Shown here piece after piece: positions 1-11,569 of a DNA stretch of 64,000 nt (position 1 is the stretch's first letter; every line of letters begins with the position of its first letter). The DNA lies in NCBI GenBank assembly GCA_026119935.1, contig JALRMH010000048.1, forward strand, positions 62,001-126,000. The letters are read 5' to 3'. Made by a program: the position numbers and the translations under genes. A model generated the notes under the pieces. It did not search any database and was not told where the DNA came from. It saw only the letters and a list, made by a program, of their open reading frames with translations. Origin of the DNA: Endothia cerciana (lineage: Eukaryota; Ascomycota; Sordariomycetes; Diaporthales; Cryphonectriaceae).

Positions 1-2177
1 GACGGTTAGACTGCGGCCACGCATGCTACGGTCCGTGTCACTCTGACCTCCTTCACAAGGCAGTCAAGTGCCACATGGCCTGTCCACGCCCCAAGAGCAG
101 CTGTGATCACGCCTGCCCCAAGGAATGTGGAGATCCTTGCGAAGACCGATGCAACGTTCGTCTGGAAAACATCAGTCTACTACTCCCCTGTGGCCATACG
201 GTCTCTTCAGCTAGATGTTGGGAGGCCCAGAACCCGGCCGCTATCAGATGCCGACAAGAAGTTGAGCGGAAGATTCCCGGCTGTGATCACGTCGTGAAAC
301 TCGATTGCCACGTCGACATAACCTCCTCCAAGTTCAAGTGCCCAGCCAAGTGCGGCGTGATTCTTTCTTGTGGCCATACTTGCCGAAGCCCATGTGACAG
401 ATGCAACAAGCGCAATACTGGGCCCGAGGACCAGATCGTCGTGATTAACCATGGAACTTGCAAGGAGGTCTGTGGGCGAAACTATACGACATGCCCCCAT
501 ACGTGCCGACAAGCTTGCCATGGAGAGGCAAAGTGCGCTCCTTGTGACAGGCAGTGCGAAGTTCGGTGCAGCCACTCTCGGTGCAGCAAGGCCTGCCACG
601 AGCCATGTACGCCGTGTGCTGCAGAGGACTGTGCCTCCCACTGTCCACACAGCAAGTGTAATATGCCTTGCGCAGCTCCCTGTGACTGGGTTCCTTGCTC
701 GAAGCGCTGCACTCTGACGTTGGCCTGTGGGCACCAGTGCCCTTCGCTGTGCGGCGAGACTTGTCCAACAGAGAAGTACTGCCAGCAGTGCGGCTCAGAG
801 GATATCTTATCCACGGTCGTTGACTATTTGCTGCTGAGCGAGTACAAAGATACTGACCTCAACGAAGATCCTTGCATTTTTGCAGACTGCGGCCACTTCC
901 TGACGAAGTCCTCCATGGATGGACAAATGTCAATGGGGGATCACTATCTCCTGGACGAGGACGGCTCTCCCGTTGCCATCAAAGGTCCGTTGGACCCTTT
1001 CTCGATGGATGGGATCCGAGTCAAGTCCTGCCCGCAATGCCGTGGTTCTCTTCGCAACATCCCGCGCTACGGTCGGATCGTTCGGCGCGTATTGTTGGAT
1101 GAAGCCACAAAGAAGTTTATTTCTTGGTCTGGAGACCAGCACCACGATCTGGCTGAGCGCCTGCTGCAAGAAGAGCAGCGGCTGGAACAGGACAGAATTG
1201 ACCTCACGTGGGAGATTGGCAGACCTGGCCAACTTGTTTTGACCGGTCCTGTTCATGAGCAACTTACTAACCTGAGAACGTGGGTCGGCAAGAAGCGATA
1301 CGATGGACTCACCAGACTCTACAGAAACATTGTCACGTACCGTAGCAAGGTTAGAGCAGAGGAGCAACCCTTCCAGAAAGTCGCCAACCTCGTGAAGTAC
1401 GCCAATCGCGCCAAGCACGTGGGCTCGTTCAGCTTCAACTCCTCCGTCATCCAACTGCGAGGTTTCTTGCTTGCCACGTCTCTCCTCCTGAAGTGCAACA
1501 TCGCGTTTCTCTCGGATTTCATGGATCTGTGGGAGAGCGCCGCCTTGCGGAACACAGAGATCAAGGTCGACTTCAAGGCCAACATGGCCCAGTGCGAAGA
1601 GCTCATCAAGCTCGCCACAGAGACGGGCCGTCCTCAGCTTCAGGCCGAGGGCCACCTCTATTATGCGCGTTTCTGTGGCTTCGCTCTCGCTCTCGGCGAC
1701 TTTGCACTGCCCAAACCGCAGCCTATGGAGGGCATCCTACGTGCGTCCGCGGGGACTGACGCGACGACGGAGCAACACGCTGGTGAGACGCTGAGGACTG
1801 CCGGTCTCGAGCACGTCGCCGAGGTCCAAGCCCTCCTGGACAGCCGCAACTGGGCCTCCAAGCAGGTCACGGAGACAGAGCTCGAGGCGGTGAGGCGCCT
1901 CCTCGAGAGCGGCGAGTTCTACCGCCCTGTCACCGCCGCCGAGATGCGCGCGGTGTACAACGCTATGGCTGAGGAGTTCCGCGGGACCGGTCACTGGTAC
2001 ACATGTGAGAGGGGCCACCCGTTCACGGTGGGCGAGTGCGGGATGCCGATGGAGCAGGCACGGTGTCCCGAGTGTGGCTCGCCCGTGGGCGGACAGAACC
2101 ACATGCCCACGCAGGGGGTGAGGCGCGCCACGGACATGGAGGAATTGGCCCGTGGTGTTGACCACATGGGGATCTGA
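1..2177 (+). CDS. NFX1-type zinc-finger (ZNFX1-like) protein, 3' part
   Basis: The reading frame is already open at base 3 and runs without an intron to TGA at 2175-2177, so the gene starts outside the window and only about 725 C-terminal residues are seen. The first ~260 residues are Cys/His repeats of the NFX1 type (for example CGHACYGPCH, CGHTCRSPCD, CPHTCRQACH, CGHQCPSLCGETC). A helical middle part follows, and near the C-terminus there is an RZ-type zinc finger (HWYTCERGHPFTVGECG, then CPECG). This order matches the C-terminal half of ZNFX1 and S. pombe Hrr1-like proteins, whose N-terminal half is an SF1 RNA helicase acting in RNA silencing or RNA surveillance. The helicase part would lie upstream and is inferred, not seen. 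The Met at position 75 is internal, not the start. Confidence 0.9.
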   Translation, partial: RLDCGHACYGPCHSDLLHKAVKCHMACPRPKSSCDHACPKECGDPCEDRCNVRLENISLLLPCGHTVSSARCWEAQNPAAIRCRQEVERKIPGCDHVVKLDCHVDITSSKFKCPAKCGVILSCGHTCRSPCDRCNKRNTGPEDQIVVINHGTCKEVCGRNYTTCPHTCRQACHGEAKCAPCDRQCEVRCSHSRCSKACHEPCTPCAAEDCASHCPHSKCNMPCAAPCDWVPCSKRCTLTLACGHQCPSLCGETCPTEKYCQQCGSEDILSTVVDYLLLSEYKDTDLNEDPCIFADCGHFLTKSSMDGQMSMGDHYLLDEDGSPVAIKGPLDPFSMDGIRVKSCPQCRGSLRNIPRYGRIVRRVLLDEATKKFISWSGDQHHDLAERLLQEEQRLEQDRIDLTWEIGRPGQLVLTGPVHEQLTNLRTWVGKKRYDGLTRLYRNIVTYRSKVRAEEQPFQKVANLVKYANRAKHVGSFSFNSSVIQLRGFLLATSLLLKCNIAFLSDFMDLWESAALRNTEIKVDFKANMAQCEELIKLATETGRPQLQAEGHLYYARFCGFALALGDFALPKPQPMEGILRASAGTDATTEQHAGETLRTAGLEHVAEVQALLDSRNWASKQVTETELEAVRRLLESGEFYRPVTAAEMRAVYNAMAEEFRGTGHWYTCERGHPFTVGECGMPMEQARCPECGSPVGGQNHMPTQGVRRATDMEELARGVDHMGI

Positions 2178-3497
2178 GGACCTTGTTACCTGCAGTCTAC
2201 CGGTATGATAGACGAGCATCCAGGTGTCATTCCAGCCCTGAGTCAGCCTTTGCCAATGAGAGACTTGATGACATGACGACAGGCTCGGTCCTGAATTGTG
2301 CAGATGACTATCTCGTGTGTGATGGTTTGGGATGCTTTGAATAAAGGATGATTGCAAAGGCAAGGATGCATCGCATCAGCACCATGCAGTTAGCCTGGAG
2401 GCGATCAATTAACAACCCCCAGGGACTTAGTTTGACGTTTTCGGTTGAACATGTAGCCGCCTCGGTGGCGAAAACATAAGACCAAATCCCTGGGGGTTGT
2501 ACCATAGTATTACTAACTATTTCCGCAAGCGGCGGAGTTCGGGCGTTCCGGAGGGTGACGAACGGGGGCCGGCCGCATGGGCAGGCCCCGGGTCCGGAGG
2601 GGAGATGCAATAATGACAAAGGGCCGTGGCCCAAAAGGGGACCTCGACAGCATTATAAAGAAAGCGAAAGCTGCCAGGTCCCGTCAGAAGTGGTGTGAGG
2701 TGCTCATCAAATTCAGATAACCGCAGGCTCAGCTGGTGATGGTACGGAAGGGCCGCCGTCGAGGGTTATGAGGAGGGTGGTCTCGTATCAAGGAAGATAC
2801 GGACTTCGCGCTGCGAATGCGAAGACCGCCGGCCCGCCTCAGACGGATCCGGGCTTGCTGCATACCGAGCCGGGATCATGTCGCGTTCTTAGTCGGTGGG
2901 TTCCCAACCGGCGTCGTGGCATGTGGAGGTCTCGGAATGTTCGCCGAGGTCCATACAGTAGCGGCCCGTACTCCGGAAGACTTGCTGTTAGCAGAGCCTT
3001 CTTCACCTCTCAAAGGCCCATGACTTCTCTTCAGGAAACCGCTCCCCAATTCGAATCTCTGGCTTTCACGCCGGAGCACGGAGGGGCAGAGATCCTCGCC
3101 GGTCAGCGTCAGCTTACTCATATAGGAGGAAGAAGCAATGCGGCGCCTTGACACAGACATAGAGACCCGTCGGCGCCTCGGTACAGTTATCTCGCCGAAC
3201 GGGACTAGCATTGGCTTTGACATCACTGGGCTGGGCTGGGACGCCATGCCACTAAGATCTTTGGCGTGCCACTAAGAAATCTCGAGCGCGAGCCCCCGGG
3301 GTTGTTGTCATAGCCTCACCATGTGCTTCTCTGCATAAAAGTACGGATACACACTTCCTTTACTTTTCGTGCCTAAGCGCAGTCCATCTTCCATCACTAG
3401 GACGGCTTTAGTTAAGTCTGGAATACCGAGTGTCGGGGCGGCGAAAGACGATTGATGCAGCAAGCAGTCAGAAACCTCAAGGATTCAGCTCGAAGGA
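2178..3497. other. Intergenic region
   Basis: Apart from the MITE-like element at 2413-2499 I see no conserved coding frame. The overlapping frames at 2768-3250 on both strands look like chance. The last ~200 bases are the leader of the downstream transporter; a possible TATA-like element (GCATAAAAG) lies near 3332. Confidence 0.5.
2413..2499. mobile_element. MITE-like element, copy 1
   Basis: An 87 bp element with terminal inverted repeats CAACCCCCAGGGA / TCCCTGGGGGTTG. It has no coding capacity. The right end is followed by TA; the left end is preceded by AA, so a TA target duplication is only half preserved. The inner part holds CCTCGGTGGCGAA, which recurs as CCTTGGTGGCGAA in the element at 23785-23886, so the two are judged members of one non-autonomous family. 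The parent transposase is not in the window. Confidence 0.6.
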
Positions 3498-5716
3498 ATG
3501 GAAAAGGACCTCGATACGCGCCGTCCGGCGCGTATCGGCCACTTCAAACGACTCTTGGACCAAGGCGTAGTAAACGATGATATCGTCAATGCCCGCTATG
3601 CAGGTTCAGGCACCGAGGAGGATCCCTATATTGTCAAATGGCTCGACGATGACCCAGTCAACCCGATGAACTACTCGGACAGGGAAAAATGGTTCATCAC
3701 GATGCTGGTGGCCTTTGCGACCCTGGTCAGTCTCTCAACGATCTTCCAGAACCGCTATGCGACTGACCGGTGTGGTGCTTGCAGGCTGTGGCCTTCGTCT
3801 CATCTGCTTATTCAGGAGGGATCACGGAGATACTCCTGCAGTTCAACGTGGTAACAATCATTGGGACCCTGGGCATATCTCTGTTCGTCCTCGGCTTTGC
3901 GATCGGTCCTCTCATGTGGGCGCCTCTGAGTGGTAAGGCTCCCCAGGGCCACCTGGTACCTCTTCGACCCGGAGGGAGAACGTACAGTCTTGCTGACGCC
4001 GGCGCTACAGAGCTGTACGGGCGGCAGCATCTCTTCTTTAGCACATACATGTTGCTCACTGCCTTCAATGCCGGCGCTACCGGCTCGCAAAACATAGCCA
4101 CGCTGCTTGTGCTGCGTTTCCTTGCCGGCTCATTTGGCTCATCACCTCTGACTAATGCCGGCGGCGTCATCGCGGACATGTTTCCAGCGTCTCACCGTGG
4201 TCTCGCCACGAGTATTTTCGCCGCCGCTCCTTTCCTCGGCCCAGTCATTGGCCCAATCGGTTTGTCTCCTGGCCCCCAAGTGCCCGGATCTCCTGTTGCT
4301 CCGAGACTAATCTAGTGCCTTTAATCAACAGTTGGCGGCTTCATTGGTGAGACGGTCGGCTGGCGCTGGATCGAAGGGGTAATGGCCATCTTCACCGGTA
4401 TCCTCTGGCTGGTCTGTGGCCTCTTCGTGCCTGAGACGTATGGGCCGGTGCTCCTCCGCAGGCGCGCGGCCAAGCTGTCCAAAATCACCGGCAAGTGCTA
4501 CAGGACCCAGGCCGATGTACAGCAGGGCCGAGTCAGCCTTGGGCAGGCCTTCAAGACGGCCCTGTCGCGACCCCTGGTCCTCCTCTTCCGCGAGCCGATC
4601 GTCCTGCTGCTGTCGATCTACATGGCCATTGTCTACGGCACGCTGTACATGCTCTTCGCTGCGTTCCCCATCGTCTTCCAGGAGGTCCGCGGCTGGTCTC
4701 CCGGAATCGGCGGCCTGGCCTTCTTGGGGGTCTGCGTCGGCATGATATCCGCGGTCGCGTACTCCATCCACGACAACAAGCGCTACGTCAAGGTCATCGA
4801 ACGGTCAGAGTTGGGCTTCGCGCCGCCCGAGGCTCGGCTGCCGCCCGCAATCATTGGCTCCATCTGCATGCCGATTGGCCGTAGGTCCCCCCTCCCCGGC
4901 CGGTCTCGAGACTTTCCTTGTTTACTGACTTCTTAACTCGTAGTCTTCTGGTTCGCGTGGACCAACTACGTCAGTATCCACTGGATCGTGTGCATCATCG
5001 GCACTGCCCCCTTCGGCTTCGGCATGGTCCTGGTGTTCCTCTCGATCATGAACTATCTCATCGACGCTTACGTTATATTCGCGGCAAGTGCCCTGGCCGC
5101 AAACGCCGTGCTCCGGTCTCTGTTCGGCGCTGCCTTCCCGCTGTTCACTCCTTATATGTACACGAACCTGGGCATACATTGGGCGTCGTCGATCCCGGCT
5201 TTCCTGGCCCTTGCATGCGTTCCGTTCCCAATGCTCTTCTACAAATACGGACCGGCGATCCGCAGTCGTTGTAAGTTCGCAGCCGAGGCAGCTGCCTTCC
5301 TGCAGCGACTACGTGGCGAGGCCCAGGAGGAACAGAGCGACGATAGCAGCTCAACAGTTCAGGAGGACGCGGAGGCAGATGTAGGTGGCAGGGATGAGGC
5401 GACCGGATCACCTCAGCGCCACAGTCATCACGGCCGGGGGGTCAGACGCGAGGCCGAGCTTGAGGCTGAGGCGTTAGACTACAGCTACGGCGATGAGCAG
5501 CACCAGCCCGAATCTGCCGAGCTCAAGACTCCGGCTGAGGCCGGTCGCAGCAGAGCCAACACCCTGTCTTCCCGGAAGAGTAAGAACAGCCTTCGGAGAG
5601 TTGGCACTGGAACATACGATGCTAGCCCTTACGACATTGATCGGGTTAACACGACCGAAAGCTTTCATGAGCGGGGTCTGGGGAGCCGTAAGAGCTCGTT
5701 TGTAAGGAAGAAGTGA
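3498..5716 (+). CDS. MFS transporter, DHA1 (drug:H+ antiporter) type
   Basis: Predicted plasma-membrane drug:proton antiporter-1 family exporter of 648 aa. Five exons: 3498-3725, 3785-3932, 4011-4259, 4332-4880, 4944-5716; all four introns have GT..AG ends and matching phase, and joining them restores family motifs such as WAPLSELYGR (motif-A loop) and GPVIGPIVGGFIGET (motif C region). The N-terminus is a cytosolic ~60-residue tail with the NPMNYSDREKW element common to fungal polyamine/fluconazole-type carriers. After the last membrane segment there is a long hydrophilic tail (~150 aa) rich in Glu, Arg and Ser, longer than usual for the family. Substrate cannot be told. The intron at 3933-4010 is 78 nt, in frame and stop-free, so its retention would give a longer open product. 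Confidence 0.88.
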
Positions 5717-6069
5717 TTGCTTGCTTCGAGTTGTTGCACAAATAGATGATACCCTTGAAGAAGAAAGACAAGCTATGTTCGTTTGACCTGAAGTCTGGGC
5801 CCGAGTCACGGTCTGGGTTGCATTTGCATTGTGCAAGTCTTTAGAGCGCCTAGGGACTAAATCCTAGGCGTACCGGGGTTAATAAAAATACTAATCAATG
5901 GCTGTGGAATACAACCATGGACTGGCAACACAAATTCCTAGCTGCTGTAGGATGTGAGGTCCAGGATGCTCTTCATTACATGTTGTATAGCTAAGTTGAA
6001 CAAGCAGGCCCAAAACGACCACTTGTCGTCCGAGGCGCGATGGGGAAGAGGTCTAAAGCGACAGACACC
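5717..6069. other. Convergent 3' intergenic region
   Basis: Lies between the 3' ends of the convergent MFS and S28 peptidase genes. It holds a perfect 8-bp palindrome (separately listed) and AT-rich sequence that would suit polyadenylation of both genes; no coding signal. Confidence 0.5.
5847..5870. repeat. Perfect palindrome in MFS 3' flank
   Basis: CGCCTAGG and CCTAGGCG arms flank the 8-nt loop GACTAAAT. It lies about 130 bp after the transporter stop codon, so it may be part of the 3' UTR or a 3'-end processing structure. A solo remnant of an inverted-repeat element is another possibility. Confidence 0.5.
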
Positions 6070-7744
6070 TCATCTTGCCGGAGTCGAGCTGTTCCCAAGA
6101 GCCCATGACGGGAAATCCCTCAGCCACTTCCTCACCGTCTTGATCTCCCACCAGTGCGCCTGGCGGATGAACTGCGGCTCCCCGGGGATGTCCAGGATGC
6201 CGGAGCTGTCCCAGTGGTGGCCGCCGACCTCGATCAGGTACTCCGGGTGCAGGTCGGTGCTGTACCGCGCCGGCGCGCTGTTGGAGTGGTAGCAGGTGTC
6301 GAGCCAGGGGTCCTGCTCCCCGTCGATGAGGGCCAGCCTGTCGGCGGACATGTTGAAGCCGCCGTAGGCGTTCCACAGGTCGACCTGGGGCGACGGCGGG
6401 ATCGAGTTGTACTCGCCCGGCGGGAAGGCCATCGTGCAGATCTCCTGGGTGTACGCGCCCGTCATGACCCTGGACAGCAGCGACTTGCCCTCCTTGGGCG
6501 CGGCCTGGTAGAGCCCGCCCTCGTAGCACGTCGTGTAGATGTACGCGCGGGTTCCCGGGTCGACCAGCTTCTGCCACCAAGTAGCTAGATGTGGACGTCA
6601 GCATTGCGCAGCCAAGCTGGGGGGGGGGGGGTATGGAAAGAGATTGGCTGAGAAGCTCACCATTTCCTTGCCCGAAGCACTCTCCACTGGCATAATGCCC
6701 GCTCGGACACGTCGGGAGGATCACCTCCTTGATGTAGTTCGCATAGTTGCCCAGGTTCGTCCAGGGCTCGCCGCCCGTGTACTGCGCCATCTGGTCGTCC
6801 ACGGCCGTGACGTTCGCCGGGGCGTCGAGGTCCGTGACCGCGCCGCAGAACTCCCAGAACTGCGACTCCTCGTCGGTCCAGATGAGCTCCTGCCAGGTGT
6901 CGGTGGGGTAGTCGAAGGGGTTCCCGATGGGGTAGTTGATGGTCTTCGCGAAGTCGCGGTCGTCCGTGAGCAGCTCCAGCCCGAAGATGCCCTTGAGCTC
7001 CGCGATGGCGGCCGTGTTGTTGGCCGCGACGAGCGAGTCGAACTTGTCCACGATGTCGTTGATGCTGGCCACGCAGTCGGAGGGTGCGTACTTCTGGACC
7101 GGGGCGTACCACTCCGGGTACTCGACAGATACGTTGACGATCTGGCTAGACGCTATGCCGCCGTAGATGACGTCCGGGTAGGTCGTGGCGGTGAAGGCCG
7201 TCTGGGCGCCCGCCAGACTACCGCCGTACATGATCCAGGGCGTGGAGGGCGCCGTCAGCGTCGCGTCGATGCCGTCAAAGGAGGCGTGCTGCGCAAAGTA
7301 GGCGAAGTCGGCGATCGTCTGCTCATTGGTGAGGTAGGCGAGATGATCCGTGCTCAGGTCGACGTAAGGGTAGCTCTCGCCGTAGTAGCGGTTCTCGATG
7401 ATCACGCCCAGCCCTCCCGTCGCGTTCATCAGGATCTGGATGATGCCCGTCTCCAGGTACTCTAGGCGCCCTTCGATAAAGGTCTCCCCGCCCACGTACA
7501 GGAACACGGGCCCACCGGGCTTGTAGTAGCTTGCGTCGAACACATAGCGCTGCGCGAAAGTGGCGTTCGTGTGAGGCTCGTAGATTGCCTTGTTAGGGAA
7601 GTGATCGATGGGCTGCTGGAACGTGTAGTAGGTATAGTTGCCCGAGTCCCTCGCTCTGATATCCACAGCCTGTTGTCTCCGGCGCAGCGTCCCCCTGGCA
7701 GAGGCCAGGGAGAGCCCGCAGAGGAGGAAGAATCCAACGTGCAT
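6070..7744 (-). CDS. Secreted serine carboxypeptidase, family S28
   Basis: Predicted extracellular Pro-X carboxypeptidase / dipeptidyl-peptidase-like enzyme of 532 aa. Exons 7744-6661 and 6584-6070, intron 6585-6660; splicing restores the sequon N-A-T followed by WWQKLVDPG. The start ATG at 7742-7744 is chosen because a signal peptide follows at once (MHVGFFLLCGLSLASA) and then a dibasic RRR stretch suggesting propeptide processing. The nucleophile is in GGSLAG near residue 176, the acid in DGEQDPW and the histidine in VGGHHWDS close to the C-terminus, all in S28 order. Several N-glycosylation sites and paired cysteines fit a secreted enzyme. The intron contains a run of 13 C on the coding strand, unusual for a 76-nt intron. 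Likely role: extracellular digestion of proline-rich peptides. Confidence 0.9.
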
Positions 7745-8581
7745 ATCGACGATCAAGGAGTGGGAGTGGTCCTGCAGCACGCGCGTGGTCTTGGCATGCC
7801 AGTCCCTCGACCGCGCCCGAGGGGTGCAGTCCTAATGAAGGACCGTGATGTTGCATCGAGCGGACATCTCGATAACAGCCGCCGGGCCCGGCTTACTACC
7901 CAACCTAGGTACAGAACGGTGACGCGAGATGTTGCGATCCAGACCCCGCAGTGGACGAATGCTGAAGTCATCTTACAAGCTGCTTGATCGAGCAATCACA
8001 CCCCTGGATGAATCGTAACTGATGGTTGCCCCCACAGTGGATGTATCTGACCACCTTCCCGACGAGGATGGTGATCTTCATGCAGTAATTACAACCCTTC
8101 AGGTACCCGAACGTGCCGAACAATCGCTGGAGACTCCGTGCTTGTTTTGAATCCGCTCGCAAAATTGCCACCTTGATGGTTTTTCGAGCCACTTGAACCT
8201 GACTTCGGGGGGATGTCCTCCTGTCTGCTAACACGTAAACAGAGGCAGAACGTCATAGCCCAGTGTCTAAAACGTGTCTCGGCGCCGAGAAGTCCCGGGC
8301 TATATTGAGCCTATTATGTCGTACTGATAATAGCAGCAGTTCAAATACTGCGAAGTGTCTAATGCTTCCTGCCATGCCTTCCAAACCCTGAACAGACGAC
8401 AGGATTGCTGTGCCCTAAAGTTCACGGACAGCCTTGAAAGCCTCGCTCGCCATTCTTCGCAGGGCTGATAAAGATGTCAGATGAAAGACTGATGATATTA
8501 GGACGATCTGGATACCTGTCTTCAATAGCTTTGCATTGTATTATCAAGGATCCGCGAGCTACCCTCAAAGATTATTCTAGC
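7745..8581. other. Promoter-side intergenic region of the S28 gene
   Basis: Upstream of the peptidase start on the minus strand. No conserved frame is visible; the short open frames here have no coding character. Confidence 0.4.
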
Positions 8582-9180
8582 TTAAGCTGTGTTTGTGGGA
8601 GACGCGACCTGGGGCGGCTCTTGTAACTCGACGGATCGACGGTGAGTCCGTATAGATCCCTCCCGCTCAACCTCCAGCTTCTTCCGCCGTTTGTCCCGAG
8701 CGATGGTACCGATATCGCTGGCTAAGCGACACACCGCGGTACCATATCAGCTGATGCAGACCATGCGGTCGGTTCCTTGTCCATCGCTGGCAATTTCTAG
8801 CCCTGGTACTGCAGAGTACTCTCGTAGAGATCTGCTGGCATGAGCAGATGCTTGACTTTCCAAACTCGTACCGAGACCAAGTACCGTGATGATTACACTG
8901 TACAGGAACACTTGCAATCTTGTGAGGTCAGAAGAGTTCAAGATCTATAGATGCTCTACCCAGGCAAGGAGGTTGAATCCCTACGCACCTAGATAGTCTT
9001 GCAAATTCCATTTCCTCCGGAATTTGGGTCTCATTTCGACAAGGGTTCATCGGTAAAGCATATGTGTCCTGTCTTCTGACTCTCTTTTTTCTCAGGTAAA
9101 AACCAACCAATTTTTGGGCACCGCAGGCGCAAAGGAAACAAGGAGGGGGAGGGGCCAGAGCCCACAAGACGAAAGACAAC
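8582..9180 (-). pseudogene. Degraded or unresolved membrane-protein remnant
   Basis: Three minus-strand pieces look coding but do not join into one frame. An upstream piece around 9180-9003 ends in MEFARLSR. A possible intron (about 8933-9001, donor GTGCGT, acceptor CACAAG) then leads to a hydrophobic segment LQVFLYSVIITVLGLG. A hydrophilic tail (DIGTIARDKRRKK ... SPTNTA) ends at TAA 8582-8584. The two downstream pieces share a frame but are separated by TGA at 8747-8749, unless an intron removes it. I cannot name the family. It could be a live gene whose small exons I have not placed, or decaying sequence. Confidence 0.3.
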
Positions 9181-9678
9181 CATTCCCTGAGCCTGTGAGC
9201 TCGATATAATTCCTGACTTTGATTTCGATTTCCGGGGCGTTTGAAATACACGACTTTGGTACTAATGCTTTTGGGCTGGTACCGGCCCAGAACCTAGCTG
9301 GCCAATGAGAGGATTCCTTTAACACGCGTGGAAGAGTCAGGATAAACTTCGTCAAAAATCGTGATGCATACATGCATGAATGTCAGAGGTTTCAGATGAC
9401 ATCCGCGTCTCTTTTGCATGTATGACGAATTTCCTTTTGAGTGCCACATCTTAGAGAGGACAGTCTCTGATTGAACATTGAGCTTCAGTAGCCTACTAAG
9501 TGTAAGGCATGACCACCATGAACAGGTGCCTCAAGAGACTCTTTGCTTGAGCAATATGTCTACTGTTGTCCCCTGTAGGAATATGTGCAAATAGTCTCTA
9601 CTGAAATTTGAGCAGGATAAATCACACTACTTACCCACGATCATGTGGAGACATTTTCGAGAAATCCATTATCCAAAC

Positions 9679-11569
9679 TTATGCCTTGGGAGCCAGACGC
9701 ACCCACAGCGGCGGCTTACGCCACAGGTTAAAGACCTTCTGCCCATGCATCCAGCCCTCGCTATCCGGGTTCAGCTTTATGTCAAAATTGTATACTAGAC
9801 GGGCCACGATGGTTCGCATCTCGGCGTATGCCAAGCTGTCGTAACAGCCTATGTTCAGCGCGGAACTTGAGAGGACTGGAAACAAGATCGGACCTAGGAT
9901 GTGGACTTACTTCCTGCCGATGCAGTTCCTAGGCCCGTAGGAAAACGGCTGCATGGCTTCCCTCTGATCGGCGGCGAACTCGGGATTCTCGCCATCGATC
10001 CATCGCTCCGGATGGTATTCGAAGGGCTTGACCCAGTTGGCCCTGTGGTGGTTGGCGGCCCACTGCCACACGCCGACGATAGTCTGGCCATCGAGAAGTC
10101 AGTAGGGTCGTCCTTGACTCGTAATATAACACACTGCTCATCAGGTGTCGACTTACGCCCTCAGGGACGAAGCTACCACAGAGCACCTTCCCACCCCTGG
10201 ATACGATGCGAGGCAAGCCGACCGGCACGGGCGGGTACATACGGAGAGCCTCATCCAGACAGGCCAGCATGTAAGTCAGTTGGCCGGCGGAATTGATGTT
10301 GATCTGCTCCTCGGACGTGAACGTCGACCGGACCTCATGGGTCAGCCTCGCCAGGGTCTCGGGGTTCTTGGCCAGGAAGTACGTGGCACCAGAGAGCAGT
10401 GTGGCGGTCGTCTCAGAGCCAGCGACGATGAGGAGTTGGGCATGGGAGTCGATATCCTGACGAGGCATTTGCTATGGACATGTTAACGCGTAACCACTTC
10501 GTTGGCTATTTAGACCCCGAATGGTAAGGCCGCAAACACGGTCTACTTTTGGCATGCCGAAGACTCACCCAATCATCCTGCTTCATCAGCAGGCCTTCGA
10601 TGAGGTCGTTCCTATTTGCGCCTAATTCTATCCGTTTTGATACCTTCCTGTGCGCGAATTCGATATGCTCCGTGTGGACCCTCATTTGTGACCTGGGGAT
10701 CATATTGATCATAAGATCCTTGATCATGGGGTAATGGATCGCGCTTTGCATCCAGACGGCTAGCTCGGTCAGCTTGAAAAATGTCTTGACCCAGTGATGC
10801 ATGGAAGAGTTCTGCAAGCAGTGGAAGGAGTCTCCAAAGGCCAGTTCCCCGATGATCTGCGGATATCGATGTGTCAGCCCCGATGGTCCTCGTGCCTGGC
10901 CCTCAAACACGCAAGCGGAAAACTCACGTCGAATGTCGTATAGTTGTACCACGAGGTCATGTCCAAGGCCTTCCTACCGCCCTCACAGTTCTCACGGAGC
11001 CGTTCCATCAGAAGGTCGACGTAGCCCTTGATGATAGGCTCCTGGTCCCTCATGGCGCGGTCGCTGAACCCGTGCGAGAGCTGGCGCCTGATGATGGCGT
11101 GCGTCTTCTTGTCCGCGGAGATAATGTCCTGAGGCATGCCCTTTGCGGGCTTGTAGAACCCGACAAGCTTGCCGTTCTCCTCCCCCTTGGGGCTGTGGCC
11201 GCAGATGTCCCTCCAGGCATCCGCGTCGGCGTAGGCGAGCTCGTTGGGCGCGATGCGGACCACCGGCCCGTACCTCTCGACCATGGCGGCCACGTCGAAG
11301 GGGAGCGTCCCGCGGATGTTGTGGACGCAGAAGGGGACGCGCGAGGCGCGCCAGAGGAGTGGGCCCGGGTAGGAACGCAGCGGGTGGAGGAAGACATTGT
11401 AGACGAGGCTGCCGATGTAGTGTATGATACCGGCCTGGCGCGGTGATCACCGGGTTATTCATTCATGGCTCGTCAATTACGGTGATGTTTGAGTTCAACC
11501 CACGAGAACAACCCAGATGGCTAGGGAACGCCCGATATACAGTAGATCCTTTGCGGTGACCGCCGCCAT
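9679..11569 (-). CDS. Cytochrome P450 (CYP65/isotrichodermin C-15 hydroxylase-like)
   Basis: Predicted ER-anchored haem monooxygenase of 501 aa. Six exons: 11569-11504, 11434-10928, 10856-10569, 10471-10157, 10083-9911, 9835-9679; all five introns are 69-97 nt and phase-consistent. An N-terminal membrane anchor (LAIWVVLAGIIHYIG) is followed by the hinge HPLRSYPGP. The I-helix has AGSETTAT, the K-helix ExxR is EALR, the PERF-like motif is PERW, and the haem loop FSYGPRNCIGR has its Cys near residue 446. Overall similarity is to the fungal CYP65-type enzymes of secondary metabolism such as trichothecene hydroxylases; the actual substrate is unknown. No polyketide synthase, terpene cyclase or NRPS lies in the window, so membership of a cluster is not shown. 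The fourth exon could begin at 10471 or 15 nt further in. Confidence 0.9.

Noticed and set aside
6539..7465. 308-codon plus-strand frame
   Set aside because: Antisense shadow of the S28 peptidase gene; Arg/Val-rich with no motifs.
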